64,000 bases of DNA from Lysinibacillus sp. G4S2 (GCF_030348505.1 NZ_JAUCFJ010000002.1:5088001-5152000); one strand, 5' to 3'; numbered from the stretch's first letter, positions 17,455 to 26,804 are shown. The notes: generated from the sequence alone by a model not told the origin. Numbers and translations: made by a program.

Positions 17455-17499
17455 AAAAAGGTCATCTTTGTATTTTTTCATTACAAAGATAACCTTTTT
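17455..17499. terminator. Bidirectional terminator-like hairpin
   Basis: AAAAAGGTCATCTTTGTA pairs with TACAAAGATAACCTTTTT, with A and T runs on both sides. It can end the NlpC/P60 gene from the right, and the permease gene from the left after the inserted repeat. Confidence 0.85.
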
Positions 17500-17529
17500 G
17501 CTATTTAAATCGTCTATATAATGTAAGGC

Positions 17530-18711
17530 TTATTGAATACGTCCGAAGCCTACTAAATATTGATTCCACCAATCAAGTGATTCAATGACAACACCTTTAT
17601 TTTGTGCATCAATCATCGTGTTATTACCTAAGTAAATACCTACATGCGCTACGCCTGAACCATAGCTGAAGAATACTAAGTCACCTACACGTGCTTCACT
17701 TGCTGAAATACGTTGTGTTGCTAAATATTGTTGTGATGCTGTACGAGGTAAAGATACACCTGCTTGCGCGTAAGACCATTGTACAAGACCAGAGCAGTCA
17801 AATCCTGTCGATGGGCTACTACCGCCCCAAACATAGCTGCTACCTAAGAATTGCTTCGCAGTTGAAATAGCATCACCTGAAGATGCAGTTCCTGCGCCAG
17901 ACCCAACAACAACTTTTTGTGCATTACCTTTGTTACCATTATTACTATTGCTACTATCCTTGTCAGAGCCACTATCGTTACCATTGCCATTTGTTGCTTG
18001 TACAACTGGAGTAGCTGATTGAAGTGCACGTAAACGAGCTGCTTCTTCCTCTGCTTTTTTACGTTCTGCTTCTAAACGTTCTTCTTCTTTTTTCGTTGCG
18101 ATTTCTGCCTTTAATGCTAAAGATTTTGCTTCGTTCTCAGCTTTTTTTACTTCCATTTCGCTTTCCTTTTGTTGAAGCTCTTGGAATTGCTTTTGAAGCT
18201 CTTTTTGTTTTTCATCTAATGTTGCTTTTTGTTTCTCTAAATTAGCCTTATCTGCTTCTTGTTGATCTACTAATTCTTGGTCAGCATCCATTAATGTTTT
18301 TACCGCTACGACACGGTCCATTAAATCTGCAAAGCTTTTTGATTCAAGAACAACGTTTAAGTAAACACCCACAGTGTCATCTTGTGCTTGATACGCAGCC
18401 ATACGTTCACTTAAAATTTTTGAACGTTGCTCAATACGCTTTTCAGTTTCTTTAATATCTGTATCAACTGCTTTAATATCTGCTTGTACTTTGTTAAATA
18501 CTTTTACTTTTTCATCGATCTCTTGTTGTAGTTTTGTTAATTCTTCTTGAAGCTTTTTAACTTCTGCATCTATTTTAGCTTTCTTATCAATCATTTGTTG
18601 AGATGTTTCTTCTGCGTGTACTTCTGTTGGTTGAACTGTGTTAAATAATAAGCCACCAGCTAGTGCTAATGCTAGTACCACCGACTTACGCCATTTATTG
18701 CGCTTACCCAC
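17530..18711 (-). CDS. CwlO-like NlpC/P60 peptidoglycan endopeptidase
   Basis: The 393-residue secreted protein has a signal peptide cut near VHAEE (about 33), a long coiled coil (about 38-230), a Gly/Ser/Asn linker, and an NlpC/P60 domain. Catalytic residues are Cys306 in FDCSGLV, His356 in GVAHVGIYLG and a polar third residue near 371. The layout matches B. subtilis CwlO, a D,L-endopeptidase that cuts stem peptides during cell elongation and is activated by FtsEX through its coiled coil. The start is GTG at 18711. A WalR-type direct repeat lies about 275 bp upstream, in line with WalRK control of this family. Confidence 0.92.
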   Translation of the reverse strand: MGKRNKWRKSVVLALALAGGLLFNTVQPTEVHAEETSQQMIDKKAKIDAEVKKLQEELTKLQQEIDEKVKVFNKVQADIKAVDTDIKETEKRIEQRSKILSERMAAYQAQDDTVGVYLNVVLESKSFADLMDRVVAVKTLMDADQELVDQQEADKANLEKQKATLDEKQKELQKQFQELQQKESEMEVKKAENEAKSLALKAEIATKKEEERLEAERKKAEEEAARLRALQSATPVVQATNGNGNDSGSDKDSSNSNNGNKGNAQKVVVGSGAGTASSGDAISTAKQFLGSSYVWGGSSPSTGFDCSGLVQWSYAQAGVSLPRTASQQYLATQRISASEARVGDLVFFSYGSGVAHVGIYLGNNTMIDAQNKGVVIESLDWWNQYLVGFGRIQ

Positions 18712-18986
18712 TTAACTTCTTTCCCTTCATTAGTCAATTTCGCTCTTGTAGTTTTAATGTAATCAATTGAACGATTTTTTTTGTAATTTCTTATATTTAT
18801 ATTAGCCTTTTAAAGTTTAGCATTATTAGCATAACTTTTATACTATTTCACACCTTTTTAATCGTTTAGTAAAACTCGAAATATATTTGTAACATTCACG
18901 TAAATTCTGAAAAATTCTCTAAAATAGCTTTTTTTTCTACAAAATAAGCCTTTTAACTCTTTTTCTATTAGACACACCCGATAATT

Positions 18987-19003
18987 TGTAATCTTTTTGT
19001 AAT
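18987..19003 (+). promoter_or_regulatory. Candidate WalR (YycF) box
   Basis: TGTAAT-CTTTT-TGTAAT fits the published WalR consensus TGTWAH-N5-TGTWAH exactly. A weaker relative, TGTAAC-ATTCA-CGTAAA, is at 18888-18904. Both lie in the 346-bp gap upstream of the CwlO-like gene, a classic WalR target, although the box is read in the opposite direction to that gene. Such AT-rich motifs can occur by chance. Confidence 0.45.
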
Positions 19004-19034
19004 ATTTCACGAGAACATTATGAATATAAAAAAA

Positions 19035-19059
19035 AGGTAAGGGAACATCTCCCCTACCT
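19035..19059 (-). terminator. Terminator after ABC1 kinase-like gene
   Basis: AGGTAGGGG and TCCCTTACCT form a hairpin followed by TTTTTTTTAT on the minus strand. It overlaps the stop codon of the gene ending at 19058. Confidence 0.8.
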
Positions 19060-21046
19060 ATTGCTTCATAGAGCGTAACGCTTGAATAGAAAGCCGAACT
19101 AAAAGAATAGCACACAAAAATAAACCTATGTATGCAGCTGTATTTAAGTAAACGGCATATGAAGCGTGAATAAATTGTGCGATTGCTAAAAGTGCTACAG
19201 AAATAATGCCAAAGGTAATACCAACAAGAAGCAGGACCAACTGGGAAAACAGATTTGTAATAAAACGAGCATTATGCTCATCCGAAAAAACATCGTGATG
19301 TAAAATAATTTTCCCGCTCTCCACCCGTTGAATAAGCTGGTCAACTCGTCTTGGCATTTTGCGTAATGTCGGAATAAGCATGGATAGTTCTTCTTGCAAG
19401 CGTTCCTTTGTTGCCATCGGTTCTTTAAATGGCTTCAGGAAAGATGCCCGCATATACGCGGATGAAAAATCTTTTGCTTCCGTAAAAATATCAAAACTCG
19501 AATCAATTACCCGCAATGTCCCATCCAATGTTACTAGTGACCTTAGCGCTAAACCTACCGCAGGATAGAAAGCAAGACCGAAATCACGAACAACCGTAAA
19601 TAACGCATGTATTAATTCTTCTGTTGGAATTCGATCCACGTAAGAAATTTTCAACAAGATTTGATCAATTGCTTGTTCCATCTTTGCACGTTCTGCATGA
19701 TCAGCATTTTCAATCAATAGTGTTAAGCCATCATATAAAATACTTGAATCATTTAGCTGAATCCCCATTAAAAATAGCTTTAAGCCCTCTTGTTGTGTAG
19801 CTCCCAAACGACCAACAGCACCAAAATCAAGCAGGATTGGTGTGCCATCTATCTCATCAATATGGATATTTCCTGGATGTGGATCTGCATGAAAAATACC
19901 CGAAAAGAGCATCTGCTCAAAGAAGGAATATAAAACAGTACGCGCAAACTGCATACGATCAATTTTTAAACTATTAAATACAGCCGTACCATCCGCAACA
20001 CTTTTCCCACGTACATATTCCATAACAATAATATTTTCATTACAATATTCTGTATAGATTTTTGGAATCCGTACCTTATAATCGCTTTTAGCAAGGGCAT
20101 TTGTCACCTGCAATGTATTCCGAACCTCAATATCTAAATGAATTTCCTCGCGTAATCCATCTGCAAATCCTCTAGCAAGTTCCCGAAAGCCCAGTGACTC
20201 AGCCCATGAAGACTTGCTTGTTAGCCAATTGGAAAATTCCTCTAAAATATCGAGATCATCTCGCATGATCCCCTTTATTTCTGGACGCAATAGCTTCACC
20301 ACGACTTCATCATAATTCTTTAATCGTGCCTTATGTACTTGTCCAATAGATGCCGCAGCAATAGGCTCCATTTGAAAATTTGCAAAGATGTCATTCACCG
20401 GCTTAGGAAGTGTTCCTTCTAAAATTTGAGTTATCTGCTCTGGCGGTAAAGGCTTCACACGATGCTGTAGCCTCTCCAACTCATCAATAAAGATGGGCGA
20501 AAACAGTTCTTTACGTGTAGAAAGCACCTGACCAAATTTAATAAATATCCCACCGCATTGCTCTAAAGTAGCCCTTAAAGCAATTGCAAGCTCCTTTTCA
20601 TTTTCTCGTTGTCTTGCGTATTTAATCGTTTGAACAACACCATTTGTCACTGCTATTTTTAACACATGTCGCAAGCGCTTTTGTTGTCGCCAGTAGCTAC
20701 GAAGGCGCAACAATAGATTTTTTTGACCATTACGACGATCTCCAGCTGCAATACCACTTGGGTCAAAAAGCTCAAAAACAAGGTAGAGCAGCATAGAAAT
20801 TAGCAGCATGCTACCAATCCAAATAAGTGTACTGACCTCTGTTACCGTTTGCATCACCGTTTCGGATAAAAAATCTGTATGGCGCAAATAAGAATACCAG
20901 TAAACAAAGGACGTCAAGATCACACTAATGACTACAGAAAGAACCCTACGAACAAAATTGATATTTGAACCAATTAATCGACCACTTACAAAATAAATAA
21001 TCCCTGATACAACAATGATTTGGATTAAAAATTTCAAAAAAATCAA
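19058..21046 (-). CDS. ABC1/UbiB family atypical kinase-like membrane protein
   Basis: The 662-residue protein has three N-terminal membrane segments (about 4-20, 33-51, 72-94), an ABC1 kinase-like domain, and two C-terminal membrane segments. Family hallmarks are FIKFGQ (168-173), the alanine-rich loop AAASIGQVHKA (230-240), HADPHPGN (386-393) and LLDFGAVG (DFG at 407-409). UbiB/COQ8 proteins support isoprenoid quinone synthesis or lipid handling through an unusual ATPase activity. A menaquinone-related role is plausible but unproven here. It is a single gene with its own terminator. A family B repeat lies upstream at 21197. Confidence 0.92.
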   Translation of the reverse strand: MIFLKFLIQIIVVSGIIYFVSGRLIGSNINFVRRVLSVVISVILTSFVYWYSYLRHTDFLSETVMQTVTEVSTLIWIGSMLLISMLLYLVFELFDPSGIAAGDRRNGQKNLLLRLRSYWRQQKRLRHVLKIAVTNGVVQTIKYARQRENEKELAIALRATLEQCGGIFIKFGQVLSTRKELFSPIFIDELERLQHRVKPLPPEQITQILEGTLPKPVNDIFANFQMEPIAAASIGQVHKARLKNYDEVVVKLLRPEIKGIMRDDLDILEEFSNWLTSKSSWAESLGFRELARGFADGLREEIHLDIEVRNTLQVTNALAKSDYKVRIPKIYTEYCNENIIVMEYVRGKSVADGTAVFNSLKIDRMQFARTVLYSFFEQMLFSGIFHADPHPGNIHIDEIDGTPILLDFGAVGRLGATQQEGLKLFLMGIQLNDSSILYDGLTLLIENADHAERAKMEQAIDQILLKISYVDRIPTEELIHALFTVVRDFGLAFYPAVGLALRSLVTLDGTLRVIDSSFDIFTEAKDFSSAYMRASFLKPFKEPMATKERLQEELSMLIPTLRKMPRRVDQLIQRVESGKIILHHDVFSDEHNARFITNLFSQLVLLLVGITFGIISVALLAIAQFIHASYAVYLNTAAYIGLFLCAILLVRLSIQALRSMKQ

Positions 21047-21196
21047 CAGCGTAACCTCCGATGCTACTTCTTAATACCGCAAGTATAACAAATTACGACC
21101 TTTTAATTAAAACGAATCCATTGCGCGAAAGGATTCTTTCGAAATGGATTCCCTTTCTAGTAAATACAGATGCTTTGACATTAGTTGTTTTAATAT

Positions 21197-21440
21197 GGCT
21201 CATCATCATAACGTGTGGTTGATTTCCGTTCCGACTGGGCGCTTTGTTGCTGACGCTTCGCTTTCGCACAGAGCAAAGCTTCCTGGGGGCGTCCGATGAG
21301 CCGCTTCACTCGCGATGCTCGCTCCAGGGCCTCATCTGTGACGCTAATCCCCAAGGAGTCGCCCAGTCGGAACGAAGATCAACTTAAATACATGACATAA
21401 CGTTGTAATAAATGCCATCCACAACTTTCAATGATGATTC
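21197..21440. mobile_element. Family B (ISL3-like) repeat (B2)
   Basis: It starts GGCTCATCATCATAACGTGT and ends CCATCCACAACTTTCAATGA; these are imperfect inverted ends of about 25 bp. The core holds one TGACGCTTCGCTTTCGCACA module and AAGCTTCCTGGGGGCGTCCG, and ends AGGAGTCGCCCAGTC, complementary to GACTGGGCG near its start. The right end has lost the final GAGCC and no clean target duplication is visible. It lies in the 605-bp gap between the ABC1 gene and the TsdA-like gene. Confidence 0.85.
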
Positions 21441-21508
21441 TAAATATATCAATTTAAGGATAAGACGCCCATAAAACCTCAGACGTAGATTTAGTAAGCA
21501 ATAAAAAA

Positions 21509-21537
21509 TACCTTTAGACAAAGATCATCTAAAGGTA
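21509..21537 (-). terminator. Terminator downstream of tsdA-like gene
   Basis: TACCTTTAGA and TCTAAAGGTA form a 10-bp stem followed on the minus strand by TTTTTTATTG. It lies about 115 bases past the stop at 21652. Confidence 0.75.
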
Positions 21538-21651
21538 AAAAGCATTGAAAGGTTTAAGCGGTCACTAGCACTGTGCCGTTAATCTTTGTATTCATTTCTT
21601 TAATTTTCGATGTTGCTCGTAAAAAATGCTGTCAATTCGTAGCATCCTCTT

Positions 21652-22602
21652 TTATTTTGCAGAAAGCACTTGCTCCCAATCTATTGTGCCATTTTTAATT
21701 TGGTCCCGCTTTTCTTTATTCATAATATCATTTGGACGTCCACCTTTTGGCCAATCTTTATCATGATTTGCCCATTCAGGTCGATCCTGCGATAAAATAT
21801 AGGCTGCTAAATCAGCGGCATCTTGATCTGTCAAAGTTCCAGCTGCACCGATTGGCATATTAGTTTTAATGTAGCCAGCCATTTTTGACATACGTGCCAT
21901 ACCCGCTCCATCATTAAATGATTTTTCACCCCATAATGCCGGACCTGTATTAGCGCCAGTACCAGAACCATCAACCGCGTGGCAAGTGATACAAGACTGG
22001 GCATATAACTCTTCACCGTTCGTTACGTCTGGTATAGGCACGTTTTTCATAGTACTTGTACCTGCCCATTCACGCTCTGCCCCAATAGGTACGCCCTCTG
22101 AAATATAGGTGAAGTACGAGACCATAGCTTCTAACTCTTCGCTGTTCATGTCAAACTTTTTACCGTTCATACTACGAACCATACAACCATTAATACGCTC
22201 TTCAATCGTTACAACATCACCTGAACGTGCAATATATTGCGGATAATTCGCCGTAACACCAACTAATGACGCAGCTTGCTCATCGATGCCAGCCCCCGCA
22301 TGACAGCTTGTGCAAGATAATTGATTCCCAACATACTCTTCTGCGGCAACATGTGTATTATTAACTAGTTCATAGCCGTATAATATCGTTTCTTTCATAG
22401 GTCCATCCGGTACTTCTTCCATACTCGGCGGTGCATAGACAACTGACTGAGCAGCTCCTGTTGTTGGTATTTTTGTCTGTTCTGCGGCTTCTTTGCTTTC
22501 TCCGTTAGCATCTCCTAAAATTTTGTCACTAATGACTGCCCCCACAAAAAGTGTACCTGCTAATAATACTGTCCCCGCTACTCCCGCTACTATAGTTTTC
22601 AT
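21652..22602 (-). CDS. Diheme cytochrome c, TsdA-like thiosulfate dehydrogenase
   Basis: The 316-residue protein has an uncleaved-looking N-terminal anchor (about 5-25) and two heme c sites, CTSCH (97-101) and CITCH (204-208). Around them are TsdA hallmarks: the SLVGVTANYPQYIARSG block, RINGCMVRSMNGK with Cys140 at the place of the unusual Cys heme ligand, and GPALWGEKSFNDGAGM. TsdA joins two thiosulfates to tetrathionate or runs in reverse. It should sit on the outer face of the membrane and pass electrons to the respiratory chain. A CstR-like operator lies at its start (22607-22624), tying it to the sulfur genes downstream of CstR. Confidence is high for family, moderate for direction of reaction. 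Confidence 0.88.
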   Translation of the reverse strand: MKTIVAGVAGTVLLAGTLFVGAVISDKILGDANGESKEAAEQTKIPTTGAAQSVVYAPPSMEEVPDGPMKETILYGYELVNNTHVAAEEYVGNQLSCTSCHAGAGIDEQAASLVGVTANYPQYIARSGDVVTIEERINGCMVRSMNGKKFDMNSEELEAMVSYFTYISEGVPIGAEREWAGTSTMKNVPIPDVTNGEELYAQSCITCHAVDGSGTGANTGPALWGEKSFNDGAGMARMSKMAGYIKTNMPIGAAGTLTDQDAADLAAYILSQDRPEWANHDKDWPKGGRPNDIMNKEKRDQIKNGTIDWEQVLSAK

Positions 22603-22606
22603 CTAC

Positions 22607-22624
22607 AATACCCCCCTTTGTATA
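22607..22624. promoter_or_regulatory. CstR-type operator-like palindrome (site 4)
   Basis: AATACC-CCCCTT-TGTATA fits the pattern AATACC-N6-GGTATT seen upstream of cstR and dsrE, with one change in the core of the right half. It overlaps the untranslated leader of the TsdA-like gene. Confidence 0.55.
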
Positions 22625-22795
22625 TTCACCTATATTTTAGCAAAACAGCATATTTTTCGATGTGATTTTCCTCACACCTCACGCAAATAGAACCCTTTTG
22701 AGGATAAAATTTCAAATTTTATTGTTCTATAACACAACAATCCAGACTTAATACCTCTTGTAGTATGTTTAGTTATCTGATATTCTCTTTCACCC

Positions 22796-22850
22796 TAGCG
22801 TAATTATCGCTGTCTTACGGTAACGCTTCGCTTTCGCACATAAAAAATTT
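22796..22850. repeat. Solo copy of the repeat core module
   Basis: GGTAACGCTTCGCTTTCGCA followed by CATAAAAAATTTATTGCTGTC matches one unit of the 36-bp array at 7041-7412 and part of the next. It lies in the 329-bp gap between the DsbA-like and TsdA-like genes, with no A or B ends around it. Confidence 0.6.
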
Positions 22851-22883
22851 ATTGCTGTCTCATCGGTATAATAAATTCTCAAC

Positions 22884-22927
22884 ACTCTAAAATGCCGAGT
22901 ACAGCATTGTACCCGGCATTTTAGAGT
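22884..22927 (-). terminator. Terminator after DsbA-family gene
   Basis: ACTCTAAAATGCCGGGTACA and TGTACTCGGCATTTTAGAGT form a 20-bp stem just past the stop at 22932. The trailing T-run is weak, but the stem is very strong. Confidence 0.65.
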
Positions 22928-22931
22928 TCCC

Positions 22932-23636
22932 TTATAATTTACATTCACCATCAACACAAGTAGCTTCACCCTTGCCTACCATCTTTAACACCGGCTGAAT
23001 ACCTGCTATCTCTGCCGCTTGATGTAAAGTTCGTACGAAAACCTCATTCGGCTCTGCACCTTTAATACCGTAACGATTTTCAAAAACAAAGAATGGTACA
23101 CTTTGTACACCTAGCTGCTTTGCATCATATCGATCTTTATCCAAATCTTCACTGAAGTCCTTTGATGCAAGAACACTCTTCGCCGTTTCAACATCTAAGT
23201 CTAAATCTTTAATGACTTTTAATAAAAATGTATCCTCGTTTAAGTCTTTTCCTTCTGTAAAATAGCCACTCATAAGTGCCTCTGTATAGGCTTCCTCTTT
23301 CTCAAACTGCTTTGTCCATTTTGCCAATCGATGAGCTTTTTCAGTATGGGCTGTTTTCATATCTTCAAAATTGTAATGTAATCCAACCTCTTCGGCCCGC
23401 ATTGCTATGCCCTTAGTTATTTCCTTTACTTCCTCTATCGTTGAATCATATTTTACAGCCATACTCTCATATAAAGTTGGTGCATTTTCCTTAGGCGTAT
23501 CTGAACCAATTTGATATGCTTTGTATTCAATTTCCACCTGCCCTGAATAGCCTGCCAAATCAATGGCATGTTCCAATTCTCGTTTGCCAATGTAGCAGAA
23601 CGGACATGTAAAATCTGAAAAAATCTCAATTCTCAT
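22932..23636 (-). CDS. DsbA family oxidoreductase, FrnE-like
   Basis: The 234-residue cytoplasmic thioredoxin-fold protein starts MRIEIFSDFTCPFC, giving the CPFC active site at 11-14, and keeps the cis-proline loop SVPFFVFENRYGIKGA. The C-terminus CVDGECKL adds two further cysteines, as in FrnE proteins, which link metal and disulfide stress. It follows the exporter gene by 12 bases, so it is probably in the same transcript. In this neighbourhood it may handle thiol or persulfide exchange, which is inference. Confidence 0.9.
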   Translation of the reverse strand: MRIEIFSDFTCPFCYIGKRELEHAIDLAGYSGQVEIEYKAYQIGSDTPKENAPTLYESMAVKYDSTIEEVKEITKGIAMRAEEVGLHYNFEDMKTAHTEKAHRLAKWTKQFEKEEAYTEALMSGYFTEGKDLNEDTFLLKVIKDLDLDVETAKSVLASKDFSEDLDKDRYDAKQLGVQSVPFFVFENRYGIKGAEPNEVFVRTLHQAAEIAGIQPVLKMVGKGEATCVDGECKL

Positions 23637-23648
23637 TTACTAAGCCTC

Positions 23649-24425
23649 CTACAATATATCCACCCAAATTTTAATGGCAGTTGCTAAAATGAGCACCGCT
23701 AAACTACCTTGCAAAACTTTCGTATCTAATTTTTTCCCTGTTCTTGCACCTAGTGGAGCTGCTATTAAACTAGCTACAATCATAATGAATGCAGGATAAT
23801 AATCAACTTGTCCCGTCATCAATTTTCCCATTGTCCCACCTATCGAGGATATAAGGGTAATAGCAAGGCTTGTAGCGATTGTCATACGTGTTGGTATACC
23901 TAATACTACTAGCATTATAGGGACTAACAAGAAGCCACCAGCTGCCCCGACAATCCCCGATCCAATACCAACAATAAACGCTAATATGGCCGCTATCGGT
24001 TTATTGAACGTCACTTCATCCAACAGCTTGTCGTCCATTTGCTTTTTCGGAATAAACATCATAACTGCAGCAATCAACGCCAGTACACCATATACGACGT
24101 TCACTCCAGCTTCAGATAAAAATCGGGAGCCATAACTACCAATGAAGCTCCCTACTAATATGGCACCACCCATATAAATAATCAGTGATTTATTTAAATA
24201 GCCACCTTTTCGATATGCCCATACCCCAGCGATAGAGGCAAAAAATACTTCTACCGCACTAATACCTGATACCTCATGTGCTGAAAATGCAGCAAAACCA
24301 AATAAAGGCGGGATATATAATAACATTGGATATTTTATAATCGCCCCGCCAATCCCTAACATTCCCGATACAAACGAGCCCACAAAGCCAATCAAAAATA
24401 TTGTAACGACCCATGCTAAATCCAA
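23649..24425 (-). CDS. TauE/SafE family sulfite or organosulfur exporter
   Basis: The 258-residue protein has eight or so membrane segments and the duplicated family motif, seen as [15 protein letters not shown] in the first half and [13 protein letters not shown] in the second. The family moves sulfite, sulfonates or thiosulfate out of the cell. The true start is probably the TTG at 24425, because AAGGAAGGAG sits five bases before it; a longer frame from 24443 would include that site. It belongs to the sulfur gene run beginning with cstR. Export of sulfite formed by the persulfide dioxygenase is a reasonable role. Confidence 0.9.
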   Translation of the reverse strand: MDLAWVVTIFLIGFVGSFVSGMLGIGGAIIKYPMLLYIPPLFGFAAFSAHEVSGISAVEVFFASIAGVWAYRKGGYLNKSLIIYMGGAILVGSFIGSYGSRFLSEAGVNVVYGVLALIAAVMMFIPKKQMDDKLLDEVTFNKPIAAILAFIVGIGSGIVGAAGGFLLVPIMLVVLGIPTRMTIATSLAITLISSIGGTMGKLMTGQVDYYPAFIMIVASLIAAPLGARTGKKLDTKVLQGSLAVLILATAIKIWVDIL

Positions 24426-24480
24426 CTTTTCTCCTTCCTTCAAAGAAGGGTTGTTCTAAACCTCGAAAACCCTCATAACC

Positions 24481-24708
24481 TTAAGCTTTCTGAATAAAGA
24501 ATGTCATGACACCAGCATCTTCAGATTTGTCTAAGATTGTATGACCGCCAGCTTTCGCCCAAGCAGGGATATCCGCTAGAGCTCCTTTATCCGTTATTTG
24601 AACCTCTAAAATTTCACCCGAAGCTAATGTATCAATAGATTTTTTTATTTTCACTATAGGCATTGGACAAGATAATCCTTTTGCATCTAATTGTAAGTTT
24701 GATTTCAT
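24481..24708 (-). CDS. tusA: TusA family sulfur carrier protein
   Basis: The 75-residue protein has the TusA N-terminal motif LSCPMPIVKIKK, with the persulfide-carrying Cys14, and ends in the typical VMTFFIQKA strand. TusA proteins receive sulfur from rhodaneses or desulfurases and pass it on. The ATG at 24708 has AAAGGAG six bases before it. It lies between the rhodanese-dioxygenase gene and the exporter gene, all leftward. In cst-type operons a TusA domain commonly works next to a rhodanese, which matches this arrangement. Confidence 0.93.
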   Translation of the reverse strand: MKSNLQLDAKGLSCPMPIVKIKKSIDTLASGEILEVQITDKGALADIPAWAKAGGHTILDKSEDAGVMTFFIQKA

Positions 24709-24796
24709 GTTTTTTCTCCTTTGGAACGGCAAACTTGTAAGCAATTTTGCCGGTTCTGATTTTTTTCATGACTTTACGAAAACGGGATATTACAAA

Positions 24797-25924
24797 CTAT
24801 CGAACTGCACAGCGATTCGGACCAATCTCCATCTCTGTTTGCTCATCTTGTGCCGGGGTAATCTTCCCCATATTCACTTGGCGAATTTCTTGATATGCAT
24901 TCGGCTGCGGAGGCAAATTATCAGTTACAACGCTACGGAATTTAACTTCATCCTGAATATTTAAGCCGTGATTTTCTGCAAATAATTGTCCAAGTCGTTT
25001 TGCAACAGTTCCATCTTCATTTAATTCATCAATAATCATAAAATGAGCTGGCAAAACAATTAGTTCGTCTGATAATTTTCTATATCTCTCGTAAAGTGTT
25101 GCGCGCAAATCACCTACCCAATCTTCTGCAAGACCCGCTAAATCCGGACGTCCAATTGAATCAATAAACAAAATATCTCCAGTTAATAAATACTTGTTGT
25201 CCACAACAAATGACGTTGAACCAATTGTATGTCCAGGTGAATAAATCGCTCCAACATCTATTTTGGAGGCGCCGATTTGTACAGTTGTTCCATCAATTAA
25301 AGGTGTATAGTCAAACACAACCTCTTCTGCATCTTTCGGTGGTAAATAGTACGTTGCGCCAGTTACAGCTGCGATATGACGCCCACCAGAAATATGATCA
25401 GCGTGCAAATGTGTATCAAATACATATTTAATTTTTACATTTTTAACATCCGCAAAGCTCGTGAATGCATCTGTAAAACGTACAGCATCAATAATAGCTG
25501 CCTCTCCTTCTGAGATGACCATATAAGAAAGACAGCCCTTCCCTAAACGTACAAATTGATAAAGCTCACCACCACCTGTTAAATCGCCCACTTTAATCGG
25601 TTCTAAATATTCACTCCACGTTTTCATTCCGCCTTCTAAATAAGCCACTGTACGTCCCGCTTCCGATAACATCTCAGCTACCATCATCGACGATCCTTCT
25701 TTCGCACAAACGACTAACACCTCTTTGTTAGCTGGAATCTTCGATAAAATATCCTCGACACCATCTAACAGCTCAAAATACGGAATATTAAGGTATTCAA
25801 ATTTACGCCCATCAATTTTCCAATCTGCGAATGCATCTGTATTTCGAACATCTAAAATAAATAATTCTTCATTATTAATTACTTTTTTCGCTACTTGTGC
25901 TGCGCTCCATTTCAGAACTGACAC
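24797..25924 (-). CDS. Rhodanese-persulfide dioxygenase fusion (MBL fold)
   Basis: The 375-residue protein joins an N-terminal rhodanese domain (about 1-108, active-site Cys73 in VVCAKEGSS) to a metallo-beta-lactamase domain (about 115-350) with HLHADH at 172-177, [10 protein letters not shown] and [17 protein letters not shown]. This is the ETHE1/CstB-type persulfide dioxygenase group, which oxidises low-molecular-weight persulfides to sulfite. The domain order (rhodanese first) differs from staphylococcal CstB, which has the dioxygenase first. The C-terminus ends with a lone Cys in GPNRCAVR. An operator-like sequence lies just upstream at 25929-25946. Confidence 0.92.
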   Translation of the reverse strand: MSVLKWSAAQVAKKVINNEELFILDVRNTDAFADWKIDGRKFEYLNIPYFELLDGVEDILSKIPANKEVLVVCAKEGSSMMVAEMLSEAGRTVAYLEGGMKTWSEYLEPIKVGDLTGGGELYQFVRLGKGCLSYMVISEGEAAIIDAVRFTDAFTSFADVKNVKIKYVFDTHLHADHISGGRHIAAVTGATYYLPPKDAEEVVFDYTPLIDGTTVQIGASKIDVGAIYSPGHTIGSTSFVVDNKYLLTGDILFIDSIGRPDLAGLAEDWVGDLRATLYERYRKLSDELIVLPAHFMIIDELNEDGTVAKRLGQLFAENHGLNIQDEVKFRSVVTDNLPPQPNAYQEIRQVNMGKITPAQDEQTEMEIGPNRCAVR

Positions 25925-25928
25925 TCCA

Positions 25929-25946
25929 CTTACCCCCCGCAGTATA
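25929..25946. promoter_or_regulatory. Weak CstR-type operator-like sequence (site 5)
   Basis: CTTACC-CCCCGC-AGTATA keeps the TACC and GTATA halves with the same 6-base spacing as the stronger sites at 26430 and 27504. It lies right at the start of the rhodanese-dioxygenase gene. Confidence 0.35.
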
Positions 25947-26002
25947 ATTCTATCGATTTTTTTAGCGGAAAGAAGCCACCTCCGCCTGTATAGCTAGTTA
26001 AA

Positions 26003-26398
26003 TTAGAATGTTAATGACGGCGCTGCATCTTTTGCAAACTCTAAGAACGTCACAGCTCCCCCAACCTCGATACCATCAATAAAATCATCTGTCGTTAAAC
26101 TCATTACATCCATCGTCATTTGACATGCGATAAATTTCACACCTAATTCCTGCGCCATTTCCACTAATTGTGGAATCGCCGGCACATTGGCCTTAGCAAA
26201 GCCTTCTTCATAACGCTCTGCTCCAGCAGGCATAGGTAATGCTTGCATCCCTTGTTTATGAATTAAATTCAACCCTTCGAATGTGAAGAAGATGGCTACT
26301 TCCTTCTCAGAAGCCGCCGCTGCTGTTGCAATGTTGAACACCTTATACGCATCGAAAAGACCACCGTTACTTGCAATGATCGCTACTTTATTTGACAT
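26003..26398 (-). CDS. DsrE/DsrF-like sulfur relay protein
   Basis: The 131-residue protein has the DsrE-like flavodoxin-type fold, beginning NKVAIIASNGGLFDAYKVFN, and the conserved Cys92 in KFIACQMTMDVM that can carry persulfide sulfur. These peroxiredoxin-family-like proteins accompany rhodaneses and TusA in sulfur transfer. It sits between the rhodanese gene at 26496 and the dioxygenase gene, leftward, with its own operator-like palindrome (26430-26447). The specific donor and acceptor are unknown. Confidence 0.9.
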   Translation of the reverse strand: MSNKVAIIASNGGLFDAYKVFNIATAAAASEKEVAIFFTFEGLNLIHKQGMQALPMPAGAERYEEGFAKANVPAIPQLVEMAQELGVKFIACQMTMDVMSLTTDDFIDGIEVGGAVTFLEFAKDAAPSLTF

Positions 26399-26429
26399 AA
26401 ATTAATTCCTCCTAAATGTTTTTTCAATA

Positions 26430-26447
26430 AATACCTAATCGGGTATT
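26430..26447. promoter_or_regulatory. CstR-type operator palindrome (site 2)
   Basis: AATACC-TAATCG-GGTATT is a perfect 6-6-6 inverted repeat upstream of the dsrE-like gene. It matches the palindrome in front of cstR and is the best-formed of the five sites. Confidence 0.7.
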
Positions 26448-26495
26448 ATTTTTACTAAAAAAATATAGCAAACGCTACAGTTCCCCTACATTCCC

Positions 26496-26792
26496 TTACC
26501 GTACTTCCCCTTCCCATGCAAGCATACCGTCAACCATATTTGTTACATCAAAACCTTGGCTTTCTAAAAATTGAGTAGCATTGCCACTGCGACCACCCGA
26601 TCGACAGACTATAACATACGGTTCATTTTTATTTAGCTCATGCATACGAAATTCAAGTAAGCCTAGTGGAATATGAATGATACCCGGAATATGTCCCGAC
26701 TCCACTTCGTCTATTTCACGTACATCGATTAAATTTAATGCCTGACCTTGCTCTAAAGCCTGTTGTACTTCCTTTGCTGAAATTGCCTTCAT
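26496..26792 (-). CDS. Single-domain rhodanese
   Basis: The 98-residue protein has the rhodanese fold with LIDVREIDEVESGHIPG and the active-site loop CRSGGRSG (Cys63). Such proteins move sulfane sulfur between small thiols and carriers such as TusA. It follows the membrane-anchored rhodanese by 12 bases and is followed by the dsrE-like gene. It is probably part of the CstR-controlled set. Confidence 0.93.
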   Translation of the reverse strand: MKAISAKEVQQALEQGQALNLIDVREIDEVESGHIPGIIHIPLGLLEFRMHELNKNEPYVIVCRSGGRSGNATQFLESQGFDVTNMVDGMLAWEGEVR

Positions 26793-26804
26793 ACTATTCT
26801 CCTC

